A stretch of 64,000 bases of DNA from Mesorhizobium caraganae (lineage in GTDB: Bacteria > Pseudomonadota > Alphaproteobacteria > Rhizobiales > Rhizobiaceae). Numbering within the stretch: the stretch's first letter is position 1; each line of letters begins with the position of its first letter. The stretch is taken from the NCBI RefSeq assembly GCF_016836705.1, contig NZ_JAFCGY010000024.1, positions 20,153 to 84,152 of the forward strand, written 5' to 3'. Shown piece after piece: positions 8,817 to 16,563 of this stretch. The notes beneath the pieces were generated by a model that worked only from the letters and a program-made list of their open reading frames with translations, was not told the origin of the DNA and did not search any database. Made by a program: the position numbers and the translations under genes.

Positions 8817-9098
8817 TTATGAAACGGACCGATTTTCCACAGGCGCTGTTGGCGCCGGGGCATCGATCAGGGCCGTTTCCGGCAATTGCAATGCTGCGGC
8901 GATCCGGCGAAGTTTCGACGGATCGGTGTCCTTGCCGCTCTCTATGTCGGCAATCTCGCTGGTCGACAGACCGCAGGTCAGGGAAAGCTCTTCAATACTG
9001 TATCCCTTTGTTTCCCGGATGGCTTTAAGGCCTGGGTGCTCAAGCGCAACATCGGCCGCCAGCCTGGAGAAGGGTTCGTGCTTTGCATTTTGGGGCAT
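8817..9098 (-). CDS. XRE-family helix-turn-helix regulator, small
   Basis: A 93-residue DNA-binding protein with one XRE/Cro-type helix-turn-helix at about residues 25-60: GLKAIRETKGYSIEELSLTC followed by GLSTSEIADIESGKD. The C-terminal tail is short, proline- and alanine-rich and has no sensor domain. ATG 9098 is preferred because GGAG lies six bases upstream; ATG 9110 would add four residues and lacks a site. It is monocistronic, with its own terminator, and diverges from the secreted-protein gene at 9376. Its target is unknown. Confidence 0.82.
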   Translation of the reverse strand: MPQNAKHEPFSRLAADVALEHPGLKAIRETKGYSIEELSLTCGLSTSEIADIESGKDTDPSKLRRIAAALQLPETALIDAPAPTAPVENRSVS

Positions 9099-9375
9099 TG
9101 GCAACTCCATGGGGCTAAAGAGTTTTGGATCAAATGATAGGGTGTTGCCTGAGAGCCGGGACAATGCCCGCTCAAGCGCGATTTGCCAAGACCCAAACCG
9201 ACCGTCACGGCATCGTGAACCGGCGTTAAAAACCGCCTGCCATCGGGTACGTCGCGATCAAGTTCTTTTGAAGGACCGCACGCCGAAGTGTTCAGCAGTT
9301 TCGGGCCGCTCGCGCGTTAGCCTGATGTCGCTGGCAACCGGATCGGGCCAGCTTTCCCCCAAGAGGATCAGACCC

Positions 9376-9990
9376 ATGACATTGAAGACATCAGCCATCG
9401 TGTTCGCCACGATCTCAGGCCTCGCCGGCGCCAGCCTGGTCGAGGCACAAGCCGCCGACGCCGTGCGCATTCGCGGCACCGTTACCGCCTTTGCCGGATC
9501 GACGCTGACGGTGAAGACCCGTGAAGGCGCCACCGACGCCATCGCGCTGGCTGACGGCTGGAAGATTTCCGGCGTCGCCAAGGCCGAGGCCGGGGATATC
9601 AAGCAAGGCGATTTCCTCGGAATTGCCTCGGTTTCAAAGGCCGATGGCGGCAGCGGCGCGCTGGAGGTGGTGATCTTCCCGGCGGCGCTCAAAGGCACCG
9701 GCGAAGGCGACCGCCCGTGGGATCTCAAGCCCAACAGCCGGATGACCAACGGCACGGTCGCCGATGTCACCGAGATTGCGGGCCGCACGGTGACGCTCAC
9801 CTACGACAATGGCCAGAAAAAGCAGATCGCGATCCCGCAGACGACACCGGTGGTGACCTTTGCGCCGGCCACACCGGCCGACCTTCAGCCCGGTGCCGTG
9901 GTGTTCGTCAACGCCGAGCGTGGCAGCGACGGCACGCTGACCGCCGGCCAGGTCGTGGTCGGCAACAACGGCGTCGTTCCGCCGATGTGA
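9376..9990 (+). CDS. Secreted DUF5666-like beta-rich protein
   Basis: A 204-residue exported protein. Residues 1-27 form a signal peptide ending at the likely AQA-A cleavage site. The rest is two similar beta-rich repeats: RIRGTVTAFAGSTLTVKTRE near residue 31 and NGTVADVTEIAGRTVTLTYD near residue 124, the layout of OB-like DUF5666 domains. AAGAGGA stands nine bases before ATG 9376. There is no catalytic motif and no neighbour that explains it. I infer a periplasmic protein of unknown function; the family assignment rests on pattern only. Confidence 0.72.
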   Translation: MTLKTSAIVFATISGLAGASLVEAQAADAVRIRGTVTAFAGSTLTVKTREGATDAIALADGWKISGVAKAEAGDIKQGDFLGIASVSKADGGSGALEVVIFPAALKGTGEGDRPWDLKPNSRMTNGTVADVTEIAGRTVTLTYDNGQKKQIAIPQTTPVVTFAPATPADLQPGAVVFVNAERGSDGTLTAGQVVVGNNGVVPPM

Positions 9991-10160
9991 AAGCGGTTGC
10001 TGCTCCTGCGAAAGCGCCAGACACAATCCAGAAACAAAATTCTACAGTCGGGAAAAACTGTCGAAAAATTCGGAGGCGATAGTCACGGCTGCGGGGTTCA
10101 CGTCACCGATCTTGCTCGGTGGCGGTCAAATTCAGCCCGCGCAGAAAAGGAAACGAAGTC

Positions 10161-10364
10161 ATGAAGAAGTCCCTCCTGTCGGCTCTCGGGCTGGCTTTCG
10201 CCCTTGCTGTCTCGCTGCCGATCATCGGCGCCAGCAGCGCGGACGCAGCTCCGGTGGCGAAGAAGCATCACCACCATCACCATCATCACCACAAGCACCA
10301 CAAGAAGCATCACCGCCATCATCATCACCACCACCACAAGAAGGTGGAAGCCAAGAAGGCCTGA
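10161..10364 (+). CDS. Small secreted histidine/lysine-rich protein
   Basis: A 67-residue precursor. The first 29 or so residues are a signal peptide (MKKSLLSALGLAFALAVSLP, cleavage near ADA-A). The mature part is almost entirely histidine and lysine: a run of nine H, then KHHKKHHRH, a run of H again, then KKVEAKKA. ATG 10161 follows AAAAGGA. A strong terminator lies 14 bases after the stop, so it is a single-gene transcript. The composition suggests periplasmic binding or buffering of Ni, Zn, Cu or Co, or of polyanions, but no metal-transport gene is nearby, so this is inference. Confidence 0.8.
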   Translation: MKKSLLSALGLAFALAVSLPIIGASSADAAPVAKKHHHHHHHHHKHHKKHHRHHHHHHHKKVEAKKA

Positions 10365-10378
10365 GCCGGCTGACTTGC

Positions 10379-10434
10379 CCAATGGGAAGGCTGGCTTTGG
10401 AGTCCTCGCCAAGGCCGCCTTCCCATTGGCTTTT
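10379..10434 (+). terminator. Rho-independent terminator after the histidine-rich gene
   Basis: A 13-base perfect inverted repeat, CCAATGGGAAGGC at 10379-10391 and its complement at 10417-10429, followed by CTTTT. It directly follows the histidine-rich gene. Confidence 0.85.
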
Positions 10435-10594
10435 GCCAGGCGAGACGTGGCGAGATGAAGACAGGGTTTGATGGCGCCCATGCGCCAGAAGGCGAGCAAC
10501 CAACGAACGTATCAGGCGCAAGGCCGAGGAGCACAGCGGTTGCGAGGCATGCTGCAGGACACCGCGAGTGTCTCAGTGCGTTGCCGAAAACCCG

Positions 10595-10798
10595 CTAGGA
10601 TGGCGCCGCGAACGCGAGCACTATCGCGATCAAAATCAACAGCGGTCCCATCCATTTGAAATGCTTCGCGACCTGCAGCAACCACGGCTGCTGACCTGAC
10701 CGAGCCTGAAAAGGACTTTTGAGCAGCCCAAAGCCAACGCCTGTCATCCATAGCCCAACGCAGAACATGATGAACTCGTCGATGTAATTTGCGACCAC
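10595..10798 (-). CDS. Small membrane protein, unknown function
   Basis: A 67-residue protein with two predicted membrane helices: IMFCVGLWMTGVGFGLL near residues 10-26 and WMGPLLILIAIVLAFA near residues 49-64. Between them is a basic stretch, SPFQARSGQQPWLLQVAKHFK. The start is GTG 10798, with a strong GGAGGAGG six bases upstream; the frame stays open further but without a ribosome site. I do not recognise a family. It stands alone between the histidine-rich gene terminator and a gene-poor stretch. Confidence 0.6.
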   Translation of the reverse strand: MVANYIDEFIMFCVGLWMTGVGFGLLKSPFQARSGQQPWLLQVAKHFKWMGPLLILIAIVLAFAAPS

Positions 10799-11207
10799 GC
10801 CCCGCCTCCTCCGCCGGTATCTTTGGATTGGCGTTATAGCCGCAGCCGGGTTGGGCAGAAAGCGCGGTGCCAAGATGGCGACAATGACTGCTGCCGCCAC
10901 CTGACATGAGCCGGGGCGGACTCGGTCTTGGCCGGCCATTTTCGGCACACCACCCTGCGATCTTCGCATGGCATGCCGCGCGTCCATGCCAGCGCACTTC
11001 ACGCCAAATGCATGATCGATGCCGGCCGTTCCCGCCAGGCGCCGGCTGTTGATGAAGGCTAAAAATCGCCTTCACGAAAAAACACGAAGAAAATTCGAAC
11101 CACGCATGAACCTTTGCTCTGGGAGCCGCACTAACCCGGCATGGACGCCAAGAAGGCGATCCCAACCCAGAAGGACGCCATGATGGCGATCCTCGATCCA
11201 GAGGAAC
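10799..11207. other. Gene-poor interval
   Basis: About 400 bases. I find no convincing coding region, RNA or terminator. Short open frames on both strands lack ribosome sites and family features. The left edge holds the ribosome site of the gene ending at 10595; the right edge leads into the start-less secreted ORF. Confidence 0.5.
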
Positions 11208-11468
11208 TTCAAGCGCATCACGCTCGCCGCGGCTTTCGTCGTCTCGGCTTTCGGTTCGGCTTCGGTTTCGACCTCGGCTTTCGCCGGCGGCACGCATCCC
11301 ACTGGCGACGGCGGCGCGGTTTGCAAGGGCGCCGGCCATTGCCTGGTGCTCTCGACCGAGTGCAAGGGCACCTATACCGATGCCACTGACAAGAATGGCA
11401 CGGTCTATGGCAAGTGCAGCCAGACCGCGCAGGTTTCGCCGCAGGGCAGGATCAAGCTCGCCAAGTAA
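11208..11468 (+). pseudogene. Secreted four-cysteine protein ORF lacking a canonical start codon
   Basis: The frame from 11184 to the stop at 11466 reads as a small exported protein. It has a basic N-terminus (FKRITLAAAFVVSAFG), a hydrophobic core, an SAFA-G cleavage site, then a mature part with four cysteines in the contexts AVCKG, GHCLV, TECKG and GKCSQ. However, between the upstream stop TGA at 11181 and the mature domain there is no ATG, GTG or TTG. The expected M before KRI is TTC (11208). AGAGGA lies at 11200-11205. Either the start was lost, or a non-canonical start or sequencing error is involved. I call it a probable pseudogene of an unrecognised family. Confidence 0.5.
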
Positions 11469-11520
11469 TCGGTCCCTGATCAAGGAAATGGCGGCCGTCC
11501 GCGGGACAGCCGCCATTTTC

Positions 11521-11583
11521 CAAGGGAAAGCGCTACGCGCTTTTCCCGGGGAAACCGTTCACACTTTTCCTGGAATTGCTCTA
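11521..11583. repeat. Palindromic intergenic repeat, copy 1
   Basis: Contains the inverted repeat GGGAAAGCGC / GCGCTTTTCCC at 11524-11547, then CACTTTTCCTGGAATTGC. The right part closely matches the element at 13325-13366. It lies between the start-less ORF and the convergent DUF883-like gene and may also act as a terminator. Confidence 0.7.
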
Positions 11584-11883
11584 GCGCCGGCTGAGCAACA
11601 GGCTGGCGAGAAGGCCGACCACGACCAGGCCGACGGCAGCCGCCGTCGCCGGATGATCGCGCGCCGTCTTTTCAATCGCCCTGCCCTGCTTCCTGATTGC
11701 GGGCATCGCATCGCTGATGCGGTCGGCAAGCTGCGCATAGTAGTCGGAGGCAGCATCGCGTCCGTCCTCGTAGTAAGCGCCGCCGCGTTTGGCTACAGCT
11801 TTCCTCAAAGCAGCAAGTTCCTTGGAAAGGGTCGCGACCTGCTTTTCAAGATCGAGATCGGAGAGGGTCGAAAGCGATGCCAT
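11581..11883 (-). CDS. DUF883/ElaB-like membrane-anchored small protein
   Basis: A 100-residue protein with an N-terminal amphipathic helical part (LDLEKQVATLSKELAALRKA), a middle region rich in charged residues, and a C-terminal anchor HPATAAAVGLVVVGLLASLL followed by SRR. This is the layout of the DUF883/ElaB/YqjD family, inner-membrane proteins reported to associate with ribosomes in stationary phase in E. coli. AAGGA precedes ATG 11883. No operon partner is evident; the nearest gene on the same strand starts at 12514 and ends at 11972. Confidence 0.75.
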   Translation of the reverse strand: MASLSTLSDLDLEKQVATLSKELAALRKAVAKRGGAYYEDGRDAASDYYAQLADRISDAMPAIRKQGRAIEKTARDHPATAAAVGLVVVGLLASLLLSRR

Positions 11884-11971
11884 GATTTTTTTCCTTCTTT
11901 CAAGAGAAGGCCAAACGCATGGCTGCGGAACCGGTTCCGATTTTGCTTGCCTCTGGCAATTGCCTAGAGGT

Positions 11972-12514
11972 CTAGCGCACCTGATCGAGCAGACGCTTGC
12001 ATTCGAGAAGGTCGAACAGCGCCTCCTGCAGCAAGGCGCGGTTGTCGCGCGACAGTTTCGACGCGCCGGGCTGGACGGGACCTTCCTCGTCGGTTTTGCC
12101 CAGGCCGAAAAAGCGGCGGCTGGGTTTTACCTTGGGCTGGCCGACCAGCATCTCGTCATCCATGCCGCGCGGCTGCGCCGCCGGCGTCAGCGGCACCTGA
12201 TCGGCCTGCCTGCGCTGCGAGATCGCCTCGACGGCTGCCATGTCGCCATTGCCGATGGCAACCAGGAAATGGTTGCCGTTCTCGCGCAGCAGCTTCTGCA
12301 CGCCCTTGATCGTGTAACCCTGGTCATAGAGCATGTGGCGGATGCCCTTGATCAGTTCGACATCCTGCGGCCGGTAGTAGCGGCGGCCGCCGCCGCGCTT
12401 CATCGGCTTGATCTGGTTGAAACGGGTTTCCCAGAAGCGCAGCACGTGCTGCGGCAGATCGAGATCCTCCGCGACCTCGCTGATGGTGCGGAAAGCGTCG
12501 GGGCTCTTGTCCAT
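11972..12514 (-). CDS. MerR-family transcriptional regulator
   Basis: A 180-residue regulator with an N-terminal MerR winged helix-turn-helix: FRTISEVAEDLDLPQHVLRF, then WETRF and RYYRPQDVELIKGIRHMLYD. The YTIKGVQKLLRE helix follows. The C-terminal part is variable and lacks the metal-binding cysteines of classical MerR, so it is closer to the MlrA/YcgE-like group. ATG 12514 has GAGGA eight bases upstream. The position downstream of ihfA is a conserved order in rhizobia, though here a SnoaL-like gene sits between. The signal it senses is unknown. Confidence 0.85.
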   Translation of the reverse strand: MDKSPDAFRTISEVAEDLDLPQHVLRFWETRFNQIKPMKRGGGRRYYRPQDVELIKGIRHMLYDQGYTIKGVQKLLRENGNHFLVAIGNGDMAAVEAISQRRQADQVPLTPAAQPRGMDDEMLVGQPKVKPSRRFFGLGKTDEEGPVQPGASKLSRDNRALLQEALFDLLECKRLLDQVR

Positions 12515-12778
12515 GGGCGAAATCCTCACGCTGGACGGCGATCCAGCCTAGTCTGCCGAATCGGGTATCATTTCAGCGGTTTATGAAACAACATTCAAGC
12601 CCGGCGTCAAACCGGCGGCCGTTTTCAACCGAAGGTTTGCGTGACAAGCCTTTTTCCGATCAACAGCGGCCAGGCTGGAGAAGTCGGACGGGCAGAAGAA
12701 GACCCGGCAGTGCCTGCCAAGCAACAGCACTCGAAAGGGTCAATTCTCATGGAAGGCGATCGATTTTGCAGGACGGGA

Positions 12779-13210
12779 TTATCTCTTTGCGTTGGGAGGG
12801 GGAGCCATCATTCCCGGAACAATGTCCGTGTTCTGAGCCACCTTTATTCGCCAGCCCGTCCGTTCTTCCTTCACAATCAGAAGCAGGATACCTTTTCGGA
12901 CTCCAGCGGACGAGCCGTCCGGGGCGGATGCGCCGGTCAGGGTCCATGTGTAGTGAACGGCATTAAGACCGGGCGCTAGTTCAACAACCGACGAGACGTC
13001 GCCGTCCAATTGGCTATCACGAAACATACTTTCATGCGTCGCACGGTGCGCGCCTTCGATCTCTGCGCGGTTCTTCCACCACATACCTACGACATTGACG
13101 AAGTTTGCATCGTCGGCGAATAGCGCTGCGAAATCGTCCATATCGTGCCGATTCCAAGCATCGGCAAAGGCAGTCGCGACATCCTCAGGTTTGCTGACCG
13201 CCGACCTCAC
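12779..13210 (-). CDS. SnoaL/DUF4440-like (NTF2-fold) protein
   Basis: A 143-residue protein of the SgcJ/EcaC or SnoaL-like NTF2 fold. Features are VATAFADAWNRHDMDDFAAL, FADDANFVNVVGMWWKNRAE and HYTWTLTGASAPDGSS, which form the cone-shaped pocket of this family. Such proteins are often called oxidoreductases or isomerases, but function varies and no catalytic residue can be named here. GTG 13210 is chosen for the GGAGG about nine bases upstream; TTG 13216 is too close to it. It lies between merR and ihfA on the same strand, an unusual insertion in an otherwise conserved block. Confidence 0.75.
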   Translation of the reverse strand: MRSAVSKPEDVATAFADAWNRHDMDDFAALFADDANFVNVVGMWWKNRAEIEGAHRATHESMFRDSQLDGDVSSVVELAPGLNAVHYTWTLTGASAPDGSSAGVRKGILLLIVKEERTGWRIKVAQNTDIVPGMMAPPPNAKR

Positions 13211-13324
13211 GCCCAATTTCCTCCATGCTCTTTCCGCTAAGCTAATAGGAGTTCGAGCCGGACGGCGACAAGCGCGAGCTCAGATTTCAAACTGAGACAC
13301 TACCAAGGTTTGTGTATCCTTGAC

Positions 13325-13366
13325 GCAATTTCCTAGGAAAGCGCTGCGCACTTTTCCTGGAATTGC
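13325..13366. repeat. Palindromic intergenic repeat, copy 2
   Basis: Outer arms GCAATT and AATTGC enclose AGGAAAGCGC and GCAC-TTTTCCT. It shares the string CTTTTCCTGGAATTGCT with the element at 11521-11583. It sits just downstream of ihfA and could also end its transcript. Confidence 0.75.
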
Positions 13367-13376
13367 TGCAGAAGAT

Positions 13377-13700
13377 TTATTTGCCGCCCTTGGCCTTGCT
13401 GTTCTGGTGCGAGCGCAGGATACGGCTCTTGAGCACATTCGACGACTTGAAGGTCATCACCCGGCGCGGCAGGATCGGCACTTCCTCGCCGGTCTTGGGA
13501 TTGCGGCCGATGCGTTCGTTCTTGGAACGGACATGGAAGGTGGCGAAGGACGACAGCTTCACCGTCTCGCCGCGCACGATGGCTTCGCAGATTTCGTCCA
13601 GCACCGCCTCGACGAGTTCTGCCGATTCAGTGCGCGACAAGCCGACCTTACGATAAACAGCTTCGGCAAGGTCGGCGCGCGTAAGTGTCTTTCCCCCCAT
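13377..13700 (-). CDS. ihfA: Integration host factor subunit alpha
   Basis: A 107-residue DNA-bending protein of the HU/IHF family that pairs with IhfB and acts in nucleoid structure, recombination and sigma-54 transcription. The family signature is complete: TLTRADLAEAVYRKVGLSR, FATFHVRSKNERIGRNPKTG with the proline-tipped beta arm, then PILPRRVMTFKSSNVLKSR. Length and N-terminus fit IhfA rather than HU. It follows fabH by about 100 bases on the same strand, as in other rhizobia. Confidence 0.95.
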   Translation of the reverse strand: MGGKTLTRADLAEAVYRKVGLSRTESAELVEAVLDEICEAIVRGETVKLSSFATFHVRSKNERIGRNPKTGEEVPILPRRVMTFKSSNVLKSRILRSHQNSKAKGGK

Positions 13701-13802
13701 GCGACCGTCCCATCAGTTCAAAAACATAAATCGATACAAGCAAAGGCAGAACCTAAGTAATTGATCCGGCAAGGTCAAGGACCGAACCGGACCGTTCGGC
13801 AC

Positions 13803-14723
13803 TTACCAGCGAACCAGAACCGCGCCCCAGGTGAAACCGCCGCCCATCGCTTCCAGCAGCACGAGGTCACCCTTCTTGATACGGCCGTCGGCGACGGCCA
13901 CCGAAAGCGCCAGCGGCACGGAAGCAGCCGAGGTGTTACCGTGCAAGTCGACGGTGACCACCACCTTTTGTTCAGCAATCCCGAGCTTCTTGGCCGAAGC
14001 GTCAATAATGCGTTTATTGGCCTGGTGCGGCACGAACCAGTCGAGGTCGTCGGCTGTGATGCCGGCCTGCGAGAACGTTGCCTCGATGACGTCGGTGATC
14101 ATGCCGACGGCGTGCTTGAACACTTCGCGGCCCTCCATCCTGAGATGGCCGACCGTGCCGGTGGTCGACGGGCCGCCATCGACGAAAAGCTTGTCCTTGT
14201 GGACGCCGTCGGAGCGCAGACTCATCGCCAGTACGCCACGGTCGGCAATGCCGCCGGTGCCTTCATCCGCTTCCAGCACCAGCGCGCCGGCGCCGTCGCC
14301 GAACAGGACGCAGGTCGAGCGATCGCTCCAGTCGAGGATGCGGGAAAAGGTTTCCGCGCCGATCACCAGCACGCGTTTGGCGAGGCCGCCTCTGATGTAG
14401 AGGTCGGCGGTGGTCACCGCATAGACGAAGCCCGAGCACACCGCCTGCATGTCGAAGGCAAAGCCATGATGCATGCCGAGCCGGTTCTGGACATCGACGG
14501 CGGTCGCCGGGAAGGTGTTGTTGGGCGTCGAGGTCGCCAGCACGATCAGGTCGATGTCTGCGGGCGTCAGGCCGGCGCTGTCGAGTGCCGCGCGCGCGGC
14601 CGCCTCGCCGAGCGATGCCGTCGTTTCATCATCGGCGGCGATATGGCGTTGGCGGATACCGGTGCGCTGGGCGATCCACTCATCGGAGGTCTCGACCATG
14701 CCTTCGAAATCGGCATTCTTCAT
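13803..14723 (-). CDS. fabH: Beta-ketoacyl-ACP synthase III, N-terminal codons out of frame
   Basis: FabH condenses acetyl-CoA with malonyl-ACP to start fatty acid synthesis. The frame contains the catalytic Cys in FDMQAVCSGFVYA, the histidine in DWFVPHQANKRI and the asparagine in DLHGNTSAASVPLAL, plus the C-terminal EAMGGGFTWGAVL. However, the family N-terminus (MIRSVV...) is found from TTG 14767 in another frame, with AGGAAA upstream and ten bases after plsX. The two frames would join if one base were added in the GGGGGCCCC tract near 14740. As written the in-frame start is ATG 14723 (MKNADFEG), losing about 16 residues of the first strand. Sequencing error or real mutation is undecided. 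Confidence 0.9.
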   Translation of the reverse strand: MKNADFEGMVETSDEWIAQRTGIRQRHIAADDETTASLGEAAARAALDSAGLTPADIDLIVLATSTPNNTFPATAVDVQNRLGMHHGFAFDMQAVCSGFVYAVTTADLYIRGGLAKRVLVIGAETFSRILDWSDRSTCVLFGDGAGALVLEADEGTGGIADRGVLAMSLRSDGVHKDKLFVDGGPSTTGTVGHLRMEGREVFKHAVGMITDVIEATFSQAGITADDLDWFVPHQANKRIIDASAKKLGIAEQKVVVTVDLHGNTSAASVPLALSVAVADGRIKKGDLVLLEAMGGGFTWGAVLVRW

Positions 14724-14777
14724 GATGCGGCGGGGCCCCCGGCGCCGCCCACGACTGATCTGATCAAAGTGTCTTTC

Positions 14778-15848
14778 CTATTCCTTTGCGTCGACGGCGG
14801 CGTCGGCTTTCCTGTTTGCCTGGGCATGCGGATTGCGCGCATGGAACAGATCGAGATCGGCCTCGATGCGGTCGATCAGATTGTTGCGCACCATATCGTA
14901 GCCAAGCTCGATCGCTGCCGCAAAACCATCCGAATCGGCGCCACCATGGCTTTTTACCACGATGCCGTTCAGACCCAGGAAGACACCGCCATTGGAGCGG
15001 CCCGGATCGAGCTTTTCACGCAAGCGGTCAAAGGCGCCCTTGGCGAAGACATAGCCGATCCTGGCCATCAGCGTGCGACTCATCGCGGCGCGCAGATAGC
15101 CTGAGATCTGGCGCACCGTGCCTTCCGCCGTCTTGAGCGCGATGTTGCCGGCAAATCCTTCGGTGACGACCACATCGACCGTGCCCTTGCCGATGTCGTC
15201 ACCCTCGACGAAGCCGTGATAATTCATCGAAGCCATATTGGCCTCGCGCAGCATGCGCCCGGCTTCCTTGACCTCTTCCTGGCCCTTGATCTCCTCGACG
15301 CCGACATTGAGCAGGCCGACTTTCGGCCGGTCGATGCCGAACACCGAACGCGCCATGCCGGTGCCGAGAATGGCAAAATCGATCAGCTGATGCGCATCGG
15401 CGCCGATCGTGGCGCCGACGTCCAGCACCACGCTCTCGCCGCGCAGCGTCGGCCAGATCGCCGCGATCGCCGGGCGGTCGATGGTGGCCATGGTGCGCAG
15501 GCAGAATTTCGACATCGCCATCAGCGCGCCGGTATTGCCGGCCGAAATGCAGGCCTGCGCGCTGCCAGATTTGACCGCTTCGACCGCCTTCCACATCGAC
15601 GACTTCCAGCGGCCTTGGCGCAGCGCCTGGCTCGGCTTATCGTCCATCCTGACCGCGATCTCGCAATGGTGGAACTCGCTGATCTCGGCCAGTTTGGGGA
15701 ATTTGGCGAGCTCGGGGCGCACCATCTCTTCGTGCCCATAGATGACGAAGCGGATGTCGGGACGCCTGACAGCGACCGTCATGAGTGCCGGGATGACCAC
15801 GTTTGGCCCGTGATCGCCACCCATGGCATCGATGGAAATCCTGATCAC
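14778..15848 (-). CDS. plsX: Phosphate acyltransferase PlsX
   Basis: A 356-residue soluble enzyme that makes acyl-phosphate from acyl-ACP for phospholipid synthesis. The start MIRISIDAMGGDHGPNVVIP is the hallmark of PlsX. Further family blocks are ACISAGNTGALMAMSKFCL, RPAIAAIWPT, VLDVGATIGADAHQL and VVTEGFAGNIALKT. It is followed ten bases later by the apparent start of fabH, giving the plsX-fabH order found in most bacteria. It and DUF177 are separated by about 140 bases, which hold three copies of the short string CTCGCGAA or a close variant. Confidence 0.95.
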   Translation of the reverse strand: MIRISIDAMGGDHGPNVVIPALMTVAVRRPDIRFVIYGHEEMVRPELAKFPKLAEISEFHHCEIAVRMDDKPSQALRQGRWKSSMWKAVEAVKSGSAQACISAGNTGALMAMSKFCLRTMATIDRPAIAAIWPTLRGESVVLDVGATIGADAHQLIDFAILGTGMARSVFGIDRPKVGLLNVGVEEIKGQEEVKEAGRMLREANMASMNYHGFVEGDDIGKGTVDVVVTEGFAGNIALKTAEGTVRQISGYLRAAMSRTLMARIGYVFAKGAFDRLREKLDPGRSNGGVFLGLNGIVVKSHGGADSDGFAAAIELGYDMVRNNLIDRIEADLDLFHARNPHAQANRKADAAVDAKE

Positions 15849-15991
15849 GCGGTCTTTATCTCACTAGCTTGGGCCAGGGCGCATGGCCCGCGAAATATGA
15901 AACTCGCGAAATAAGGGGGCTCGCGAAGGTTCGGGGAAAATAGCGGTTTTGGGCTGCCGCACAACCGACTTTTCTCGGATCGCATCCTGTT

Positions 15992-16540
15992 TTAGGATTT
16001 TCCAAGCAAGGATCGCAGCTTTTGCTGGAATTCGTTCTCGACCGGCTCGTCCGGGCCAGCCGCCTCGAGCGAGGCGCCGGACTTGCGCGGATAGGGATCG
16101 ATCGCCAACCCGAAGAACTGTTCGGCGAGCGCGCCGACGTCGATTGTGTCGCCGGAGAAGGTTTCCGGGCTGTCGGGCCCCTCTGCATCGATCAGTATCT
16201 CGCCGCCGCCTTCGAACCCTTGGCGCCCGAGCTTGGATTGCTCGGGCAGGAACAGCGCCTCGACCTCCTCGTCGATATGGGCCACGACCGGCTCGAGGGT
16301 GACGATGCAGGCTTGGGTAATATCGGCCTCGACGCGGCCACTGACCTTGACGCCGTTGCGCTTCCACGGCGCCACCAGCAGTTCGACGTGGTAGTTTTCG
16401 ACGGAGAGCAGTTCGTGCTCCGCGGCAAGGGCGGCGCGCTGCGCCAGGTCGGCATCGATCACCACCGGAAGGCCTTTGTGCGGCAGGCGACCGACGTTCG
16501 CCTTGAATGACACCGGGCTCGATGTGTCCGCATGTTTCAT
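15992..16540 (-). CDS. DUF177 / YceD-family protein
   Basis: A 182-residue cytoplasmic protein of the YceD (DUF177) family, usually found with rpmF or plsX and linked to 23S rRNA and lipid metabolism. Family features are the early FKANVGRLPHKGLPVVIDAD and the central ITQACIVTLEPVVAHIDEEV block with its single conserved cysteine. The C-terminal half is acidic and ends VENEFQQKLRSLLGKS. ATG 16540 has AGGGAGG six bases upstream. An in-frame ATG at 16567 overlaps the stop of the upstream chaperone gene as ATGA, so coupling is possible whichever start is used. Confidence 0.85.
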   Translation of the reverse strand: MKHADTSSPVSFKANVGRLPHKGLPVVIDADLAQRAALAAEHELLSVENYHVELLVAPWKRNGVKVSGRVEADITQACIVTLEPVVAHIDEEVEALFLPEQSKLGRQGFEGGGEILIDAEGPDSPETFSGDTIDVGALAEQFFGLAIDPYPRKSGASLEAAGPDEPVENEFQQKLRSLLGKS

Positions 16541-16563
16541 CTCAGCCTCCCTCTTGATTTCCT

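Noticed and set aside
10512..11516. 334-residue minus-strand frame over the gene-poor interval
   Set aside because: No family features, no ribosome site, and it overlaps the small membrane protein supported by a strong GGAGGAGG.
12583..12966. 127-residue plus-strand frame between merR and the SnoaL-like gene
   Set aside because: No ribosome site; antisense to the SnoaL-like gene in its right part and non-coding in composition in its left part.
13761..15104. 447-residue plus-strand frame opposite fabH and plsX
   Set aside because: Crosses two well-supported genes on the other strand; composition typical of antisense of GC-rich coding DNA.
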